Notes: a model not told the origin generated them from the sequence alone. Positions 32,916 to 42,103 are shown, counted from the stretch's first letter. The stretch: DNA of 64,000 bases from Bordetella sp. 02P26C-1 (GCF_009763255.1 NZ_WSJB01000019.1:158523-222522); one strand, 5' to 3'. Made by a program: numbers and translations.

Positions 32916-34124
32916 ATGTCCGAATCTCAGTCCGTTTCGCTGCGCACAGTGTGGCTTGGCACGTTTGTTGTTCTGCTCGCCATGGGCGTGCGGGCCACGT
33001 TTGGGTTGTTTATGCAGCCGATGGGGCTGGAGCACGGGTGGGGGCGCGATGTGTTCTCCATGGCGTTCGCGCTGCAGAACCTGGTCTGGGGCATTTCGTC
33101 CATCTTCATGGGGATGCTGGCGGATCGTTATGGGTCCGGGCGTACGATCGCCCTAGGCGCGTTCCTCTATGCCGCCGGTATGATCGGGACACGTCTGGCG
33201 ACCGATGAAGCCAGCTTGTATCTGACAGCGGGCTTGCTCGTGGGCCTGGGGCAGGCAGGCACAACCTTTCCTGTGATTCTGCCCGTCGTGGCGCGATCGG
33301 TGCCCATGGCTTACCGCAGCACCGCGATGGGTATTGCGAGCGCCGGCGGGTCGATGGGACAGTTTCTGATTGTGCCGGCCGGCCAGTTGCTCATCAGTGG
33401 CCTGGATTGGACGGGCGCCTTGTGGGCGTTGTCCTTATTCGCCGCCACCGGGATTCCGATGGCGTATTTTCTGCGCGGTAAACCGGGCGCCCAGGTGGGC
33501 GGGCAGTCGTTGACCGCGGCGATCCGGCAAGCGTTGCGCCACCCGTCATTTCATTTTCTGGCGGGCAGCTACTTCGTCTGTGGATTTCACACGGCGTTCA
33601 TCACGCTGCACTTGCCCGCTTTCGTGGCCGACGAAGGGCTGCAGGCCAGCCAAGGCGCTACAGCTATCGCGTTGATCGGTCTGTTCAATGTGGTGGGTTC
33701 GTTCTATGCCGGCAAACTCGGCGGCAAATACAGCAAAAAGCGCTTGTTGGCGGCCATGTACGGCCTGCGCGCCTTTGGCATGCTGCTGATTCTCGCAATG
33801 CCATTGTCGACCTGGGTGCTCTATGTATTTGCCGGCTGGATGGGCTTATTCTGGCTGGGTACCGTACCTCTGACCCAGGGGCTTATCGGTCAGATCTATG
33901 GGCTGAGATATGCGGCGACGTTGTCCGGCATCGTCTTTTTGGGCCACCAGGTCGGCAGCTTCGTGGGCGTGTGGCTGGGGGGATACCTCTACGCGAGCAC
34001 CGGCAACTACGACTTAATGTGGTGGATCGGTATCGCGCTGGCCCTGATCGCGGCGTTGTTGTGTTTGCCGGTGAAAGAACAGTCGCTGGCACCGCGCGCC
34101 GCCATGGCGAACGCGGCGAGCTGA
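32916..34124 (+). CDS. MFS transporter
   Basis: This is a 402-residue, 12-helix major facilitator protein. ATG 32916 (MSESQSVSLRTVWLGTF) fits the family start; ATG 32832 would add an unstructured 28-residue leader. Characteristic pieces are FALQNLVWGISSIFMGMLADRYG in the loop 2/3 region and GKLGGKYSKKRL near the middle. The architecture resembles the MFS at 9887-11113, which shares LQNLxWG. The substrate is unknown; its place beyond the terminator and the ankyrin-like gene makes a link to the catabolic cluster weak. A small ORF starts two bases after its stop. Confidence 0.85.
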   Translation: MSESQSVSLRTVWLGTFVVLLAMGVRATFGLFMQPMGLEHGWGRDVFSMAFALQNLVWGISSIFMGMLADRYGSGRTIALGAFLYAAGMIGTRLATDEASLYLTAGLLVGLGQAGTTFPVILPVVARSVPMAYRSTAMGIASAGGSMGQFLIVPAGQLLISGLDWTGALWALSLFAATGIPMAYFLRGKPGAQVGGQSLTAAIRQALRHPSFHFLAGSYFVCGFHTAFITLHLPAFVADEGLQASQGATAIALIGLFNVVGSFYAGKLGGKYSKKRLLAAMYGLRAFGMLLILAMPLSTWVLYVFAGWMGLFWLGTVPLTQGLIGQIYGLRYAATLSGIVFLGHQVGSFVGVWLGGYLYASTGNYDLMWWIGIALALIAALLCLPVKEQSLAPRAAMANAAS

Positions 34125-34125
34125 G

Positions 34126-34260
34126 ATGAAACGCTCACGTTTCTGGCGAGTGCTGGGTGGTTTTCTGCTCGTGGCCGTGCTCGCGCTGGGCTTTCTCGGG
34201 TATTCCCAACCCGAGCTGCAACTGAATTGGGAAACCTTAGCTGCGATGTGCGGCTTCTAG
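34126..34260 (+). CDS. Small membrane protein, 44 residues
   Basis: A 44-residue frame starts one base after the MFS stop codon. It has a basic N-terminus (MKRSRFWR), one hydrophobic helix (VLGGFLLVAVLALGFLGY) and a short polar tail ending in MCGF. The tight spacing to the MFS gene suggests coupled translation. I do not recognise a function; it could be a small accessory peptide of the transporter. It is too short for many gene callers. Confidence 0.5.
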   Translation: MKRSRFWRVLGGFLLVAVLALGFLGYSQPELQLNWETLAAMCGF

Positions 34261-34348
34261 CACAGCCATGCGGCACGACGCCGCATGCAGATCCCCACTG
34301 TGACGCCCGCGTCCCCGCCGAAGCATCTCGCCCCGTGGGCGGTAAATG

Positions 34349-34392
34349 AACAAAGGCGCGCGCCTCCTCCCCGGTAGACGCGCGCCCTTGTT
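34349..34392. terminator. Long hairpin between convergent genes
   Basis: AACAAAGGCGCGCG (34349-34362) and CGCGCGCCCTTGTT (34379-34392) pair over 14 positions with one mismatch and a 16-base loop. It sits between the plus-strand small ORF and the minus-strand APC permease stop, so it could serve both directions; T-tracts are poor. Confidence 0.6.
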
Positions 34393-34409
34393 CGGATCGC
34401 GTGCGCTGC

Positions 34410-35804
34410 TTATCTTTCGTTCAATCGCTCGGGATCGAGCCGGTGCGGCTGATTGCGCTGGAACAGCACTGTCAGTCCCCACATCACCACGCCCAGGGCT
34501 AGCAGCCAACCCGCCACTTGGTATTGGATGACATCGCGTCCCGTCAAAGGTGTCACCAGGAACACGCAGGCCGCCGCGCCCACGACCGACAGAACGGTAT
34601 TGGCTTTGAAGTGCGTATGTTCCACGCGGTCCCGGCGCAACACCAATACCGCGATATTCACAAACGCGAACACGCCCAATAAGAGCAGGGCGGTGGTGCC
34701 GCCCAAGGCGCTGATGGCTTTGGAGTTGGTCGAAGAGACCAGCAGAATCAGCGCCAAGGCCAGGATGGTCGTAAACACGATCGCCGCCCAAGGCGTCTGG
34801 TTGCGTCGGTGCACGTAGGACAAGAACTTCGGCAGCACGTTTTGGCGCGACATGCCGTAGAGCAGGCGACTAGCCATCATCATATTGATCAGCGCCGAGT
34901 TCGCGACGGCGAACATCGAGATGACCGGCATGATCTTATCCATCGGCAAGCCTGGCGCGGCGCGCTCCACGACCAGCACCAGCGGCGTAGAACTCGCGGC
35001 CAGCTCGCCCACGGGGATCAGCGCCACGGCACAAATAGATACTAAAACGTAAATCACCGCCGTGATGCCCAGACCGGTGAGCATGACCTTGGGGAAAATT
35101 TTGTGCGGGGCATGCACTTCCTCGGCCATGTTTACCGAGTCCTCAAAGCCCACCATGGCAAAAAATGCCAGCGCCGTTGCCGAGGTCACGGCCAGAAACA
35201 CGCTTTTATTCTCTGGCGTCTCGAATGCGACCACCCGCGAAAAATCTGCCTGGCCTTTGCTCATTGCATAAAAACCCAGCAGGATCACGAGCAGCAAGCC
35301 GCTTAACTCGATGAGCGTCAGCACGACGTTGGCCTTGACGCTCTCGGATGCGCCGCGGAAATTGACAATCATGACGAGTACCATGAATCCCAACGCACCC
35401 ATGGTGACCAGTGTCGCGTCGTCGCCCATCCCAAATACCGCGAACATATTGGCCGAAAATGCCCGCGAGGCGGTTGCCGCCGACGTCAAACCGGAGCACA
35501 TGACCGTAAAAGCCACGATAAACGTCAGGAAATGGATGCCGAAAGCCTTATGCACATATAGCGCCGCGCCTGCAGCGCGCGGGTATTTGGTCACCAGTTC
35601 CAAATAGGAGAAGGCCGTCAGCAGCGCCACCGCGAACGCCACCAAAAACGGCGCCCACGCCGCGCCACCGACCTCCTGCGCGACTTGCCCCGTCAGGGCA
35701 TAGATCCCCGTGCCAAGAATGTCGCCGACAATGAACAGCAATAACAACTTAGGGCCCATTACCCGTTTCAATTCTGTGGGTTCTGGGCTATCTTGCGTAG
35801 ACAT
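34410..35804 (-). CDS. APC-superfamily amino acid permease
   Basis: This is a 464-residue inner-membrane permease of the amino acid-polyamine-organocation superfamily, with about twelve hydrophobic segments. The N-terminal family signature LLLLFIVGDILGTGIYALTG contains the broken first helix GTGIY typical of the fold. The later MVGFEDSVNMAEEV motif corresponds to the helix 6 region. ATG 35804 is preceded by GAGGAGAG. The substrate is probably an amino acid or amine, not further resolvable. It stands alone; its 3' end faces the convergent hairpin at 34349. Confidence 0.88.
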   Translation of the reverse strand: MSTQDSPEPTELKRVMGPKLLLLFIVGDILGTGIYALTGQVAQEVGGAAWAPFLVAFAVALLTAFSYLELVTKYPRAAGAALYVHKAFGIHFLTFIVAFTVMCSGLTSAATASRAFSANMFAVFGMGDDATLVTMGALGFMVLVMIVNFRGASESVKANVVLTLIELSGLLLVILLGFYAMSKGQADFSRVVAFETPENKSVFLAVTSATALAFFAMVGFEDSVNMAEEVHAPHKIFPKVMLTGLGITAVIYVLVSICAVALIPVGELAASSTPLVLVVERAAPGLPMDKIMPVISMFAVANSALINMMMASRLLYGMSRQNVLPKFLSYVHRRNQTPWAAIVFTTILALALILLVSSTNSKAISALGGTTALLLLGVFAFVNIAVLVLRRDRVEHTHFKANTVLSVVGAAACVFLVTPLTGRDVIQYQVAGWLLALGVVMWGLTVLFQRNQPHRLDPERLNER

Positions 35805-36152
35805 GCTCGCTCTCCTCTAGTTATTTAAGCTTGCGTAAAAGTATGTCTCGGGATGCCCACTGGCGTGATTCCTGAGATGTCACGGCAAATTACTAGACGT
35901 TTCCGCGCACACCGCCGCGGTCCCTATGAAAACCGGTGCGTCAATCTGTCGCATTGCGTTTTGTAGGCTTTTCTGATCTCAATGGGATTGCTAATCCTGC
36001 GGATGTGGTGTATTTCTATGCCTAACAGCAGTTGGTGACTAACACACTGGTGTTTTAGTGGACCGGGGCGGCAGAAGCCCGGCCACGCTGAAGTGCCAGG
36101 CCAGAGCTATGTGGGCGCCGTGCCCGCATAGGCGTAGAGCTAGGAGGCGCAT
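35805..36152. other. Intergenic stretch between divergent permease and small membrane protein
   Basis: About 350 bases without a convincing ORF. It must contain the promoters of both divergent genes; it is comparatively AT-rich at 35820-36060. I could not identify a clear -35/-10 pair or a long inverted repeat. Confidence 0.5.
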
Positions 36153-36497
36153 ATGGCAGTGGTTTACGGCGATTTCGTGCGTGAACGCGGCAGAGGCGGG
36201 CGGACCATACGGACGTACCGCGCCAAGACGCAGCGAGCAAAAGCCTATCAACGGGCAACCGCCACGGTGGTGCACCGTGCGCAGGCGGCGACGCCCGCTC
36301 GCCGAGGCGGTGCGGCGTTCTGGATGATTATGCTGTTGGCGCCGCTGGCGGGTTTGGCTGCTCCGCTGGTAGCGGTGCCGGCGCTGGGCCAAACGGGGTG
36401 GGTGCTTGCCGGCGCGGGCTTGCTGGCTTGCATGTTGCTGCTGCTGAGGCTGGCGAAACACGAGGCGGACTACGCCTACCAGGCGCAACAGCAGTAA
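36153..36497 (+). CDS. Small two-helix membrane protein, unknown function
   Basis: This is a 114-residue protein with an excellent ribosome-binding site (AGGAGG six bases before ATG 36153) and its own terminator, so it is a real gene. The N-terminal 50 residues are strongly basic (RTIRTYRAKTQRAKAYQR), and two hydrophobic segments follow (WMIMLLAPLAGLAAPLVAV and WVLAGAGLLACMLLLL). The tail is short and polar. I do not recognise the family. The charge pattern fits an inner-membrane protein with a positively charged cytoplasmic N-terminus that might bind nucleic acid or phospholipid. Confidence 0.7.
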   Translation: MAVVYGDFVRERGRGGRTIRTYRAKTQRAKAYQRATATVVHRAQAATPARRGGAAFWMIMLLAPLAGLAAPLVAVPALGQTGWVLAGAGLLACMLLLLRLAKHEADYAYQAQQQ

Positions 36498-36581
36498 GCA
36501 GCCCGCTGGCCGCGTCCGAGCCTGTCAAAAGACAGACGGGCGCGGTCTGGATCGTTTCCGTTATTCGAATTTGTGTCGAGC

Positions 36582-36615
36582 AAACCCCGCCTCGTACTGG
36601 CGGGGTTTATTTTTG
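36582..36615 (+). terminator. Rho-independent terminator
   Basis: AAACCCCGCC (36582-36591) pairs with GGCGGGGTTT (36599-36608) around TCGTACT, followed by ATTTTTG. It lies between the small membrane protein and the convergent MFS gene and could serve both, since the arms also give an A/T flank on the other strand. Confidence 0.85.
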
Positions 36616-36626
36616 CGACTCCCTCG

Positions 36627-37826
36627 TCAGCTTTGAGCTGACGGATTGGAACGCGGGAGCCAACGCCAAAACACCGCCGCCGCTCCCAGTCCAAACGCGC
36701 CCATCGTAGCCACAGCCAGCGTGAGCGTGAACGCCGCAGTCACAGCCGACAATACCACCGGTCCGACACTCGTGCCCATATCCGACACGAGGCGCCATAG
36801 TCCCAAAAATTCGGTGCGGCCTTGCTTGGGCGCGGCGTCCGCACCCAGGGTCATGACGATCCCGGAGCCTATGCCATTGCCCATCCCCAGCAGCAAGGCC
36901 ATCAACACAAAGCCGACCAAGCCAGTGGTCAACGACGTTCCAATCAGAGACACGCCCATCAGCAGTGCCGACGGCACGGCGACCCAGAGTCGTCCGCGTC
37001 GGTCCATCAAACTGCCGGCGGGATAAAACACCGACATATCAATGGCGGCCACCAGTCCGTAGATGATCGACGTCGTACTGGGGCTCATCCCCAGGTAGTC
37101 CGCCCACAACGGGATGACCACCTGGCGCGAAGAACGCACCGCACTGACCATCAAAATCCCCAAGCCTAGCGTGAGCAGCACCTTATGGTGCGCGCGCGCG
37201 ACGTCGATGATGCGATATTTGGTGCGGCTCGGGTTGCCCGGCTGGCGTTCCGGCGGGGCCATGTCGGGCGCGTGATAGGCAATCAGCGTGGCGCCGCCCA
37301 TCGCCAGCATTGCGAACCAGTAAGCCCCCTCCAGCCCCAGAAAGTGCATTAGGGCCGCACCGCCAAACGGCCCCGCGAATGCGCCAATACGCATGGTCCC
37401 CGCCAAGGTCGATAACGCGCGCGCCCGCATATAGGCCGGTACCGCATCGATCATGTAGCTTTGGCGCGCCAGCATGAAGATCGATGACGCCATGCCGATA
37501 AAGAACACCCCGACGGCGAGCGCCCACGCATTTGGTGCACCGATGCACAACAGCAGCGCCAGCATGCTCAGCATGCCCGCGCCCATCATGGCGCGGCGCT
37601 CGCCATAACGCGAGGTGATCATCGCTGCCGGGATGTTGCTGACCAACGATCCGATGCCGATCAGCGCGACGATAAGACTCGCCATCGCCACCGAGGCGCC
37701 GAGTTCGCGTGCGCTGAGCGCCACAACGGGCAACATCGCCCCGTTGCTGACGCCAAAGCACATGGAAGGGCCAAACGCCGGGATGGCGATTTTTCGAAAA
37801 CTGAATGGGGCGTCGGAGGAGGGCAC
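36627..37826 (-). CDS. MFS transporter
   Basis: This is a 399-residue MFS protein with about twelve hydrophobic segments. The start is probably GTG 37826 (MPSSDAPFSFRKIAIPAFGP); no ATG lies near and no clear Shine-Dalgarno sequence is present. The loop between helices 2 and 3 reads AAMITSRYGERRAMM, a drug/proton-antiporter-like style, and the loop between helices 8 and 9 repeats it as GSLMDRRGRLW. The substrate is unknown; multidrug or sugar efflux are both possible. It is divergent from the lipid-kinase gene with an 83-base gap. Confidence 0.83.
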   Translation of the reverse strand: MPSSDAPFSFRKIAIPAFGPSMCFGVSNGAMLPVVALSARELGASVAMASLIVALIGIGSLVSNIPAAMITSRYGERRAMMGAGMLSMLALLLCIGAPNAWALAVGVFFIGMASSIFMLARQSYMIDAVPAYMRARALSTLAGTMRIGAFAGPFGGAALMHFLGLEGAYWFAMLAMGGATLIAYHAPDMAPPERQPGNPSRTKYRIIDVARAHHKVLLTLGLGILMVSAVRSSRQVVIPLWADYLGMSPSTTSIIYGLVAAIDMSVFYPAGSLMDRRGRLWVAVPSALLMGVSLIGTSLTTGLVGFVLMALLLGMGNGIGSGIVMTLGADAAPKQGRTEFLGLWRLVSDMGTSVGPVVLSAVTAAFTLTLAVATMGAFGLGAAAVFWRWLPRSNPSAQS

Positions 37827-37909
37827 GGTAAAGCGGGGGAGTCTGCTCAGCGAGGATTTTAGTCCTATGCGGCTTGCCTGCTGGTTGCACCCCAGGCTAT
37901 CTTTGTGGC

Positions 37910-38863
37910 ATGAATCCTACTCAGCTGTCCGGCCAAGAGCCGTTTTTCATTGTGCTCAATACCGGTTCCGGCCGGGACGATGCGCAAGACGTTCAGGTGA
38001 CCATCCAGCGGGTGCTCGATGAAGCCGGACGCCGTTATGAATTGATGCCTGTCGACGAGGGGGCCAAGCTGCCTGCTGTCGCGCAGCAAGCCGTCACACG
38101 CGCTCGCGAGCAGGGCGGCATCGTCGTGGCCGCGGGTGGCGATGGCACGTTAAGCGCGGTGGCTCAGGCCGTCATTGGCAGTGGATTGCCGTTCGGCATC
38201 CTGCCTCAGGGCACCTTCAACTATTTCGGTCGCACCTACGGGATTGCGCAGGACACTGAACTCGCCACGCGCTGCCTGCTGGCAGCGCAGCCCCAGCCGG
38301 TGCAGGTAGGCGTGGTCAATGGCCGTACGTTTCTCATCAACGCCAGCCTGGGCCTGTATCCCCAATTGCTTGAGGATCGCGAAGCCTACAAACAGCGCTA
38401 TGGGCGCAGTCGCCTCGTGGCGGTGTGGTCCGCGTTGGTCACCCTGGCACGCGCGCACCGGCAATTGTCCCTGGTGCTGGAATACGAGGGACAAACCCGC
38501 AGGTTGCGTACGCCGACCATTGTGGTGGGCAATAACGCGCTGCAGCTCGAACAGATTGGCATTCCCGAGGTGGATGATCTGAATCGGGGCAAACTCGTCG
38601 CGATGGGATCCAAGCCCATTGGGACCTGGGGGCTCTATGGCCTTGTGCTGCGTGGCTGGCTCAGCCGCCTGGGAGAGGCCGAGCATGTCTTCAGCTTTGG
38701 CTTTGAAAAGCTGACCGTCCGTGTCGGGCGGCCCGGCCGGCGCGTCAAGGTTGCCCTGGACGGCGAAATATTTTGGATAGACACGCCACTGGAATTCAAT
38801 GTCGCCGAGCAGCACCTGCATTTGCTGGTGCCGCCGCCTTCCATGCAGGCCGAGCGCGCCTGA
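37910..38863 (+). CDS. Diacylglycerol/lipid kinase family protein (YegS-like)
   Basis: This is a 317-residue protein of the DAGK catalytic (YegS/LCB5/BmrU) family, which phosphorylates lipids such as diacylglycerol or sphingoid bases with ATP. ATG 37910 follows an out-of-place upstream frame start at 37874 that lacks support. The nucleotide-binding GGDGTLSAV lies at residues 76-84, and the lipid-binding PQGTFNYFGRTYG and INASLGLYPQLLEDRE follow. Its neighbours are a metallophosphoesterase and a PAP2 phosphatase, so the three probably act on phospholipid or isoprenoid-phosphate turnover at the membrane. Confidence 0.87.
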   Translation: MNPTQLSGQEPFFIVLNTGSGRDDAQDVQVTIQRVLDEAGRRYELMPVDEGAKLPAVAQQAVTRAREQGGIVVAAGGDGTLSAVAQAVIGSGLPFGILPQGTFNYFGRTYGIAQDTELATRCLLAAQPQPVQVGVVNGRTFLINASLGLYPQLLEDREAYKQRYGRSRLVAVWSALVTLARAHRQLSLVLEYEGQTRRLRTPTIVVGNNALQLEQIGIPEVDDLNRGKLVAMGSKPIGTWGLYGLVLRGWLSRLGEAEHVFSFGFEKLTVRVGRPGRRVKVALDGEIFWIDTPLEFNVAEQHLHLLVPPPSMQAERA

Positions 38864-38879
38864 ACTTGCCGGAATATCA

Positions 38880-39767
38880 ATGACGCGGATTCTGCAAATT
38901 TCCGACCCCCATTTTGGTACCGAAGTCGAACCCGTCGTGCAGGCGCTGCTGCACCTGTCGCATGACTTGCAACCGGATCTGGTGCTGCTCAGTGGCGACC
39001 TGACGCAACGGGCGCGGCGCAGTCAGTTTGCCGCCGTGCGCAGCTTTGTCCAGGCCCTGGAACGCCCTGTCCTGGCCGTACCGGGCAATCACGACATCCC
39101 ATTGTTCAACGTGGTGGCGCGATTGCTCAATCCCTATGGCGGGTATCGTCGGGCGATGGGCGCGACGCTTGAGCCGGTGTTTGAAACACCGGGTCTGCTG
39201 GCGATTGGTGTGAATTCCACGCGGCCCACGCGGCATGAAAGAGGTCAGGTCGATGCGCACCAGATCACCCGTGTCGCGCAACGTCTGCGGCGGGCCCATC
39301 CGGATTGTTTACGGATCGTGGTGCTGCATCACCCCGTCAGAGCCGCCGTCGAGCATGATCGCAAGAATCTGCTGATCGGCCGAGAAAAGGCCGTTCCCGC
39401 CTGGGTGGAGGCTGGGGCTGATCTGATTCTGGGCGGGCACATCCATCTGCCCTACGTCATGCCGGCTTTAGGCGAGACCAGCCTGGCCAGCGCCTCGCTG
39501 CCTGTCGGGGAGATTCTCGAGGAGGGCGGGCTGGCCGAGGATGAAGCGCTCAGTGAGCGGCCGCCTGGAACACGGCAGGCCTGGGTGGTTCAGGCTGGCA
39601 CGGCGTTGTCCCGCCGAGTGCGCGGGGGCATCCCGAACTCTGTCAACGTGATCGATCACGCCGTGGCGGCGGGCCGGCACGATTGCGCGATCCAGCGGTG
39701 GGACTATGACGAGGACAAGAAGGCATTCGACTGTGTTACTCGGCATGTCACGAGGTGGCGTCGATGA
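38880..39767 (+). CDS. Calcineurin-like metallophosphoesterase
   Basis: This is a 295-residue cytoplasmic phosphoesterase with the full dinuclear metal site: DPHF (Asp9, His11), GDLTQ (Asp40), GNHD (Asn70, His71), a histidine in VVLHHPVRAAV, and GGHIHLP. The family includes cyclic-nucleotide, glycerophosphodiester and lipid-A-precursor phosphodiesterases. ATG 38880 lies 16 bases after the lipid-kinase stop, so the two genes are co-transcribed. The pairing points to a phospholipid or nucleoside-diphospho-lipid substrate, but that is inference. An LpxH function is unlikely because the length and motif spacing are of the CpdA-type group. Confidence 0.87.
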   Translation: MTRILQISDPHFGTEVEPVVQALLHLSHDLQPDLVLLSGDLTQRARRSQFAAVRSFVQALERPVLAVPGNHDIPLFNVVARLLNPYGGYRRAMGATLEPVFETPGLLAIGVNSTRPTRHERGQVDAHQITRVAQRLRRAHPDCLRIVVLHHPVRAAVEHDRKNLLIGREKAVPAWVEAGADLILGGHIHLPYVMPALGETSLASASLPVGEILEEGGLAEDEALSERPPGTRQAWVVQAGTALSRRVRGGIPNSVNVIDHAVAAGRHDCAIQRWDYDEDKKAFDCVTRHVTRWRR

Positions 39768-39795
39768 CGGTTAAGTCGCGTACGGGTGTCCCGCA

Positions 39796-40608
39796 ATGAT
39801 GGTCGAGCCCTCCTGGTGGCGCGGATGGGTGCTGTGGCTCACGACTTATCCGTGGGCGGTTGTGTTCGGCGTGCCGGTGACCGCGGGCGTGCTCGTCGGG
39901 GCGGTCAGCGGGCCGTGCGGATTGCCATTCCGGTGGGGGTGGCGCCCGTTTTGGTTGGCGGTGTGCGGTGTTGGCGCCGGCGCATTTGTCATGCTGGCGC
40001 TGATGATGGTCCGGCAGGGCGGTCTTGCGAGTTTCGATCAGGCACTGGCTTCCGGGTTTGCAAGTTCATTGCCGGACGGGTTATTGCGGTGCCTGGCGCT
40101 ATTTACCTCTTTGGGTAACCGGAACTGGCTGGCGCTGCTGGCGTGCGTGCTGGTGCTGGGGCTGCTGCTGCGGCGCGAGTGGCGTCTGGCGATGACCTGC
40201 GCCGTCGCCACGGGCGGCGCGGGGATGCTCACCCTTATCGTCAAGCACGCGCTCCAGCGAGCGCGGCCCGAGCATTTGCATGGCTATGCCGTGGAGGTCG
40301 GATGGAGTTTCCCCAGTGGCCACTCGGCGGGGTCCATGGCGGTGTACGGTTGTATCTGCCTCATCCTCGCGCGCCATCTGCCGGCCCCACAGCGGCGGCT
40401 TTGCCTGATTCTTGGGGCGATGCTGATCAGCGCCATAGGCGTCAGTCGCGTGTTGCTACAGGTTCATTACGCCAGCGATGTGATGGCGGGCTTTTCGCTG
40501 AGCCTGGCGTGGCTCGCGCTTTGTCTGGCGGTGGCAGGGCCGGGCGTTCTGGCGCGCGCGAATCCGGCCGCTGATACCCGGTTTAAACCCGCTAGGGAAA
40601 ACGCGTAG
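39796..40608 (+). CDS. PAP2-family membrane phosphatase
   Basis: This is a 270-residue integral membrane phosphatase of the type 2 phosphatidic acid phosphatase family. The three signature blocks are present: KHALQRARP, FPSGHS and SRVLLQVHYASDV with the catalytic histidine. About six hydrophobic helices surround them. Substrates in bacteria include phosphatidic acid, undecaprenyl diphosphate and lipid A phosphates. It starts at ATG 39796, 29 bases after the phosphoesterase, completing a three-gene lipid-phosphate unit. A second in-frame ATG follows directly, so the true start could be one codon later. Confidence 0.88.
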   Translation: MMVEPSWWRGWVLWLTTYPWAVVFGVPVTAGVLVGAVSGPCGLPFRWGWRPFWLAVCGVGAGAFVMLALMMVRQGGLASFDQALASGFASSLPDGLLRCLALFTSLGNRNWLALLACVLVLGLLLRREWRLAMTCAVATGGAGMLTLIVKHALQRARPEHLHGYAVEVGWSFPSGHSAGSMAVYGCICLILARHLPAPQRRLCLILGAMLISAIGVSRVLLQVHYASDVMAGFSLSLAWLALCLAVAGPGVLARANPAADTRFKPARENA

Positions 40609-40817
40609 ACGGTGTGGCGCAGAACTGGCCGAGTGCAGTGGTTTGTTGCGGGATACCAACATCTGGACGGCCATTGATCTACTTTCTGACGGCAACCATA
40701 GCCAGTGCGAGGGATTTTTGATGCAATAGCGTCAACTTCCCTTCGCGGAGTTAGGGGGGCCTAGGTAATTCGCAACGTCCTGTGCCCTTGTCACTCATAT
40801 CAACGGAGATTTCTTAA

Positions 40818-41933
40818 ATGAAAAAGACTCTGCTCGCTGCCGCTCTGCTCGCTGGCTTCGCTGGCGTGGCCCAGGCAGAAACCTCGGTGACGCTGTACGG
40901 CATCATCGATACCGGTCTCGGCTACAACAAAATCAGCGGTGGCTCCAAGCACGGCATCGAAAACGGCAGCCGCTTTGGCATGATCAATGGCGTGCAAAAT
41001 GGCTCGCGTTGGGGTCTGCGTGGCACCGAAGATCTGGGTGATGGTCTGCAAGCTGTTTTCCAACTGGAAAGCGGTTTCAACTCGGGTAACGGTCGCTCCG
41101 CTCAAGGTGGTCGTCTGTTCGGCCGTCAAGCTACCGTCGGTCTGCAAAGCGAAGCCTGGGGCCGTCTGGACCTGGGTCGCCAAACCAACATCGCTTCCAA
41201 GTACTTCGGTTCGATCGACCCGTTCGGCGCTGGCTTCGGTCAAGCCAACATCGGTATGGGCCTGAGCGCTGCCAACACCGTCCGCTACGACAACATGGTC
41301 ATGTACCAAACCCCGTCGTTCAGCGGCTTCCAAGTTGGCGTTGGCTACGCGTTTGACGCTGTGTCGGAAAACGACTTCAAGACCAACAACAACACCCGTG
41401 CCATCACCGCCGGTATCCGCTACGTCAACGGTCCGCTGAACGTCGCTTTCGCGTACGACCAGCTGAACCCGGGCAGCGACACCACCGACGCCAACGTCAA
41501 GCCGCGTCAGTACTCGATCGGCGCGTCGTATGACTTCGAAGTTGTCAAGCTGGGCTTGGCTTATGCTCGCACGACCGACGGCTGGTTCAGCAGCATGGGC
41601 GTGAACGGCAACGACGAAATCAGCAGCGTCGGCTACGGCATGGAATTCGCCAACAACTTCAAGGCCAACTCGTACATGGTCGGCCTGAGCGCCCCGATCG
41701 GTGGTGCTTCGAAGCTGTTCGGTTCGTGGCAAATGGTTGATCCCAGCAACGACCGTCTGGCCGGCAAGGGATCGGGCGCTGACGAGAAGATGAACATCTT
41801 CTCGCTGGGCTACACCTACGACCTGTCCAAGCGTACCAACCTGTACGCTTACGGTTCGTACGCCAAGAACTACGCGTTCTACGACGATCTGAAGAGCACC
41901 GCTGTTGGTGTTGGTGTCCGTCACCGCTTCTAA
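40818..41933 (+). CDS. Major outer-membrane porin, Gram-negative porin family
   Basis: This is a 371-residue general porin of the betaproteobacterial trimeric family (Porin_4). A 20-residue signal peptide, MKKTLLAAALLAGFAGVAQA, precedes the mature start ETSVTLYGIIDTGLGY, the family hallmark. The RGTEDLGDGLQAVFQLESGF segment is typical and the protein ends in the required aromatic residue (VGVRHRF). Codon choice is strongly biased (CGT and CTG, almost no rare codons), unlike many neighbours, as expected for an abundant protein. GGAG lies about ten bases before the ATG. A strong terminator follows. It probably corresponds to the main diffusion channel. Confidence 0.95.
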   Translation: MKKTLLAAALLAGFAGVAQAETSVTLYGIIDTGLGYNKISGGSKHGIENGSRFGMINGVQNGSRWGLRGTEDLGDGLQAVFQLESGFNSGNGRSAQGGRLFGRQATVGLQSEAWGRLDLGRQTNIASKYFGSIDPFGAGFGQANIGMGLSAANTVRYDNMVMYQTPSFSGFQVGVGYAFDAVSENDFKTNNNTRAITAGIRYVNGPLNVAFAYDQLNPGSDTTDANVKPRQYSIGASYDFEVVKLGLAYARTTDGWFSSMGVNGNDEISSVGYGMEFANNFKANSYMVGLSAPIGGASKLFGSWQMVDPSNDRLAGKGSGADEKMNIFSLGYTYDLSKRTNLYAYGSYAKNYAFYDDLKSTAVGVGVRHRF

Positions 41934-41996
41934 TCGATTGCGGGGCGCAAGCCTCGCTTGATATCGAGCGCGTGAGCGGGTTCGTGCCCGCTCGCC

Positions 41997-42024
41997 AAAA
42001 GCCACCTCTCGGGGTGGCTTTTTT
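41997..42024 (+). terminator. Rho-independent terminator of the porin gene
   Basis: GCCACC (42001-42006) pairs with GGTGGC (42013-42018), extended by AAAA and TTTT; six Ts follow at 42019-42024. A second hairpin (GAGCGGG...CCCGCTC) lies just before it at 41975-41993. Confidence 0.9.
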
Positions 42025-42103
42025 CATGATCTTTACCTACTGCGCGGCACCCCTGGTATTACGATTTTGGTGTGGGGGGTTCAGCGGAGAGTCACCTTGC
42101 AAA

